From Hyphomicrobiales bacterium (lineage in GTDB: Bacteria > Pseudomonadota > Alphaproteobacteria > Rhizobiales > Kaistiaceae): 7,392 nucleotides of DNA. The stretch lies in the NCBI GenBank assembly GCA_017305815.1, contig JAFKJZ010000390.1, positions 1 to 7,392 of the forward strand, read 5' to 3'. Every line of letters begins with the position of its first letter. Position 1 is the stretch's first letter. This document shows, piece after piece, positions 5,862-7,392 of the stretch. The notes under the pieces were generated by a model. The model searched no databases and was not told the origin of the DNA. It saw only the letters and a program-made list of their open reading frames with translations. Position numbers and translations under genes: made by a program.

Positions 5862-7187
5862 ATGCGCCGGATCGCGCTTGCAGGACCGACCGATTTCGAG
5901 GGCTGGCGTGATGCCGCGCGGCGGCTGGCGCGGCAGGGCGTCGATCCGGCCGAGGTGGTCTGGAGCGTGGCCGGCGAAAGCGTCGATCTCTTTGGCGCGG
6001 TGTCTTCAGAACCCACGGCAGCGCCGCCGGAAGAGCCGGCCTTCGCGGTGCCGCGCGGATTTCTCGATCTCGCCGAAACCGCGATCCTGCATGCGGATCC
6101 CGAACGTTTCGCGCTGCTCTACAAGATGCTTTGCCGCTTCCGCGCCGTCGAGACCGAGGCGGGCGAATGCTTCATCGCCTGGTTCGAGCCGGAACATCAC
6201 ATCGTTGAGGCGGCGGCGCCCTTCTTCGTCCGCCGCTTCGCCTCGATGCGCTGGTCGATCCTGACGCCGGAGCGCAGCGTGCATTGGGACGGCGAGGTCC
6301 TGCGCTTTTCGGAGGGCGTCGATCGCTCGGCCGCTCCCGGCGAGGACGCGCTGGAGGATCTCTGGCGGCGTTACTACGCGGCGATCTTCAATCCCGCCCG
6401 GCTGAAGGTGCAGGCGATGATGTCGGAGATGCCGCGGAAATACTGGCGCAACCTGCCCGAGGCCTCGCTCATTAAACCGCTGATCGACCAGGCGGAGCGA
6501 AGGAGCGCCGAGATGGTTCAGTCAGCCGCGACACCAGAAAATCCGAGACCGCAGCGGCCCGCGCCCGCTTCACCGGCCGAAGCGCCGGCGGCTGCCGGCT
6601 CGATTGAGGCGCTGCGCGACGAGGCGGCGGGCTGCCGGCGTTGCCCGCTCTGGGCGTCGGCGACGCAGACCGTCTTTGGCGAGGGGCCTGAGGACGCCGG
6701 GATCGTGTTTGTCGGTGAGCAGCCGGGCGATCAGGAGGATCTCGCCGGGCGCCCCTTCGTCGGGCCGGCCGGACAGGTCTTCGACGCCGCGCTGCGGGAG
6801 GCCGGCATCGACCGGACGCGCGTCTATGTCACCAATGCGGTGAAGCACTTCAAATTCGTGCCGCGCGGCAAGCGCCGGCTGCACCAGAAGCCTGATGTCG
6901 CTGACATCGTCGCCTGCCATGGCTGGCTGGCGCAGGAACTCGACCTCCTGCGGCCGCGCCTGGTCGTCGCGCTCGGGCTGACGGCGGTGCGGAGCCTGAC
7001 CGGAAAGACGATGACGCTGGCCTCGGCGCGCGAGCAGTTCCTGACGACCGGGGGCGGCGCGACGCTGCTGGCGACGATCCATCCGTCCTTCCTGCTGCGC
7101 CTGCCCGACCAAAACGAAAAAGCGCGCGAGTACGCGCGCTTTCTGGACGATCTCAAGCGGGTGGCCGCGTTGGCGCAATCGGCCTGA
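5862..7187 (+). CDS. udgX: TIGR03915-type domain fused to UdgX-type uracil-DNA glycosylase
   Basis: This 441-aa fusion has two parts. Residues 1 to about 220 match the TIGR03915-type putative DNA-repair domain (RFAL-LYKMLCRFR near 82-94, FNPARLKVQ near 176-184, MPRKYWRNLPEA at 190-201); its activity is unknown. A Pro/Ala-rich linker (221-246) leads to a UdgX domain (247-441). UdgX excises uracil from DNA and becomes covalently bound to the abasic site through a histidine. Key elements are C258-RR-C261 (Fe-S ligands), GEQPGDQED (285-293, E286), PFVGPAG (298-304), KRRLH (337-341, predicted nucleophile H341), C352, and HPS (407-409). Only three cysteines occur in this domain; H329 (AVKHF) stands where ordinary family-4 enzymes have the other cysteine. 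ATG at 5862 is 2 bp after the radical SAM stop and has no clear ribosome site, suggesting translational coupling. The open frame upstream to 4854 is a shadow of the radical SAM gene. Confidence 0.93.
   Translation: MRRIALAGPTDFEGWRDAARRLARQGVDPAEVVWSVAGESVDLFGAVSSEPTAAPPEEPAFAVPRGFLDLAETAILHADPERFALLYKMLCRFRAVETEAGECFIAWFEPEHHIVEAAAPFFVRRFASMRWSILTPERSVHWDGEVLRFSEGVDRSAAPGEDALEDLWRRYYAAIFNPARLKVQAMMSEMPRKYWRNLPEASLIKPLIDQAERRSAEMVQSAATPENPRPQRPAPASPAEAPAAAGSIEALRDEAAGCRRCPLWASATQTVFGEGPEDAGIVFVGEQPGDQEDLAGRPFVGPAGQVFDAALREAGIDRTRVYVTNAVKHFKFVPRGKRRLHQKPDVADIVACHGWLAQELDLLRPRLVVALGLTAVRSLTGKTMTLASAREQFLTTGGGATLLATIHPSFLLRLPDQNEKAREYARFLDDLKRVAALAQSA
7111..7142 (-). terminator. Intrinsic terminator of the SDR gene, inside udgX
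   Basis: A perfect 10-bp stem, AAAGCGCGCG (7119-7128) with CGCGCGCTTT (7133-7142) and a 4-nt loop, is followed on the minus strand by a T-rich tail. Counting the stem's closing Ts, the minus strand reads TTTTTCGTTTT. It lies about 45 nt past the stop of the minus-strand dehydrogenase, a normal distance. On the plus strand only TTT then CTGG follows, so it should terminate leftward transcription mainly. It encodes the EKAREYARF segment of the UdgX domain. Confidence 0.75.
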
Positions 7188-7392
7188 CTACCAGCAGGTA
7201 TAGCCGCCGTCGGCCGAGACGATCGAGCCGGTCATCAGGCTGGCCGCGTCGCTGGCGAGGAAATGCACGACCGAGGCGATCTCGTCGGTCTCGCCCATGC
7301 GGCCCATCGGCGTGCCGCCGAGCCAGGCTTCCGCCATGTCAGGGTTTTCCTTGAGGACGTTGGCGGCCAGCGGCGTGTTGATATAGGTCGGC
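7188..7392 (-). CDS. Short-chain dehydrogenase/reductase, C-terminal fragment (gene continues beyond window)
   Basis: The last 67 residues of a classical SDR-family NAD(P)-dependent oxidoreductase are visible. It opens with PTYINTPLA, equivalent to the conserved PG-x-x-x-TP region after the catalytic YxxxK (outside the window). The cofactor-side helix follows: GRMGETDEIASVVHFLASDAAS, whose GR-GETDEI part is typical. The SDR C-terminal signature appears as SLMTGSIVSADGGYTCW, ending at TAG (7190-7188). DGGYTxW endings are frequent among sugar and polyol SDRs, so a polyol or sugar substrate is possible but unproven. The gene is convergent with udgX, the two stop codons being directly adjacent with no spacer, and its probable terminator lies within udgX. 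Family membership is certain; specificity cannot be judged without the N-terminal part. Confidence 0.93.
   Translation of the reverse strand, partial: PTYINTPLAANVLKENPDMAEAWLGGTPMGRMGETDEIASVVHFLASDAASLMTGSIVSADGGYTCW

Noticed and set aside
1..7392. CRISPR array, tRNA or rRNA genes, insertion sequence or phage genes
   Set aside because: No regularly spaced repeats, no RNA-gene signature and no transposase- or phage-like coding sequence were seen; composition is uniform across the window.

Overview
The window is GC-rich and densely coded, with strong GGAGG-type ribosome sites, two probable TTG starts and a GAAC-N7-GAAC LexA box. Together these point to an alphaproteobacterium, probably of the Hyphomicrobiales (Rhizobiales). 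That assignment is inferred from sequence style, not from a database match.

Left half (about 1-3400, minus strand): a carbohydrate uptake and catabolism operon. From a promoter at 3370-3398 it runs leftward through a Gfo/Idh/MocA oxidoreductase (3284-2262), a TIM-barrel sugar isomerase/epimerase-like protein (2202-1297), a structured 119-bp gap, and a periplasmic sugar-binding protein of an ABC transporter (1177 to beyond the left edge). The permease genes are presumably further left. A LacI-family repressor (3520-4551, plus strand) is transcribed divergently. Two LacI-type palindromes sit 31 bp apart, one over the predicted transcription start of the minus-strand operon and one about three helical turns downstream. 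This is a repressor and target layout readable directly from the DNA. The substrate cannot be named.

Right half (about 4580-7187, plus strand): a two-gene DNA-repair module of a known but poorly characterised type. It consists of a radical SAM protein with a C-terminal helix-hairpin-helix (4639-5859) and, 2 bp later, a fusion of a TIGR03915-type domain with a UdgX-type uracil-DNA glycosylase (5862-7187). UdgX enzymes excise uracil and remain covalently attached to the abasic site through the His of a KRR-I/L-H motif; here it is KRRLH. A perfect alphaproteobacterial SOS box lies at 4606-4620, over the likely promoter, so the pair is predicted to be induced by DNA damage. This module is the most interesting part of the window.

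Right edge: the C-terminal 67 residues of a classical short-chain dehydrogenase on the minus strand (7392-7188). Its stop codon abuts the udgX stop with no intervening base. Its likely intrinsic terminator (10-bp stem, then T5CGT4) is embedded in the last 80 bp of udgX.
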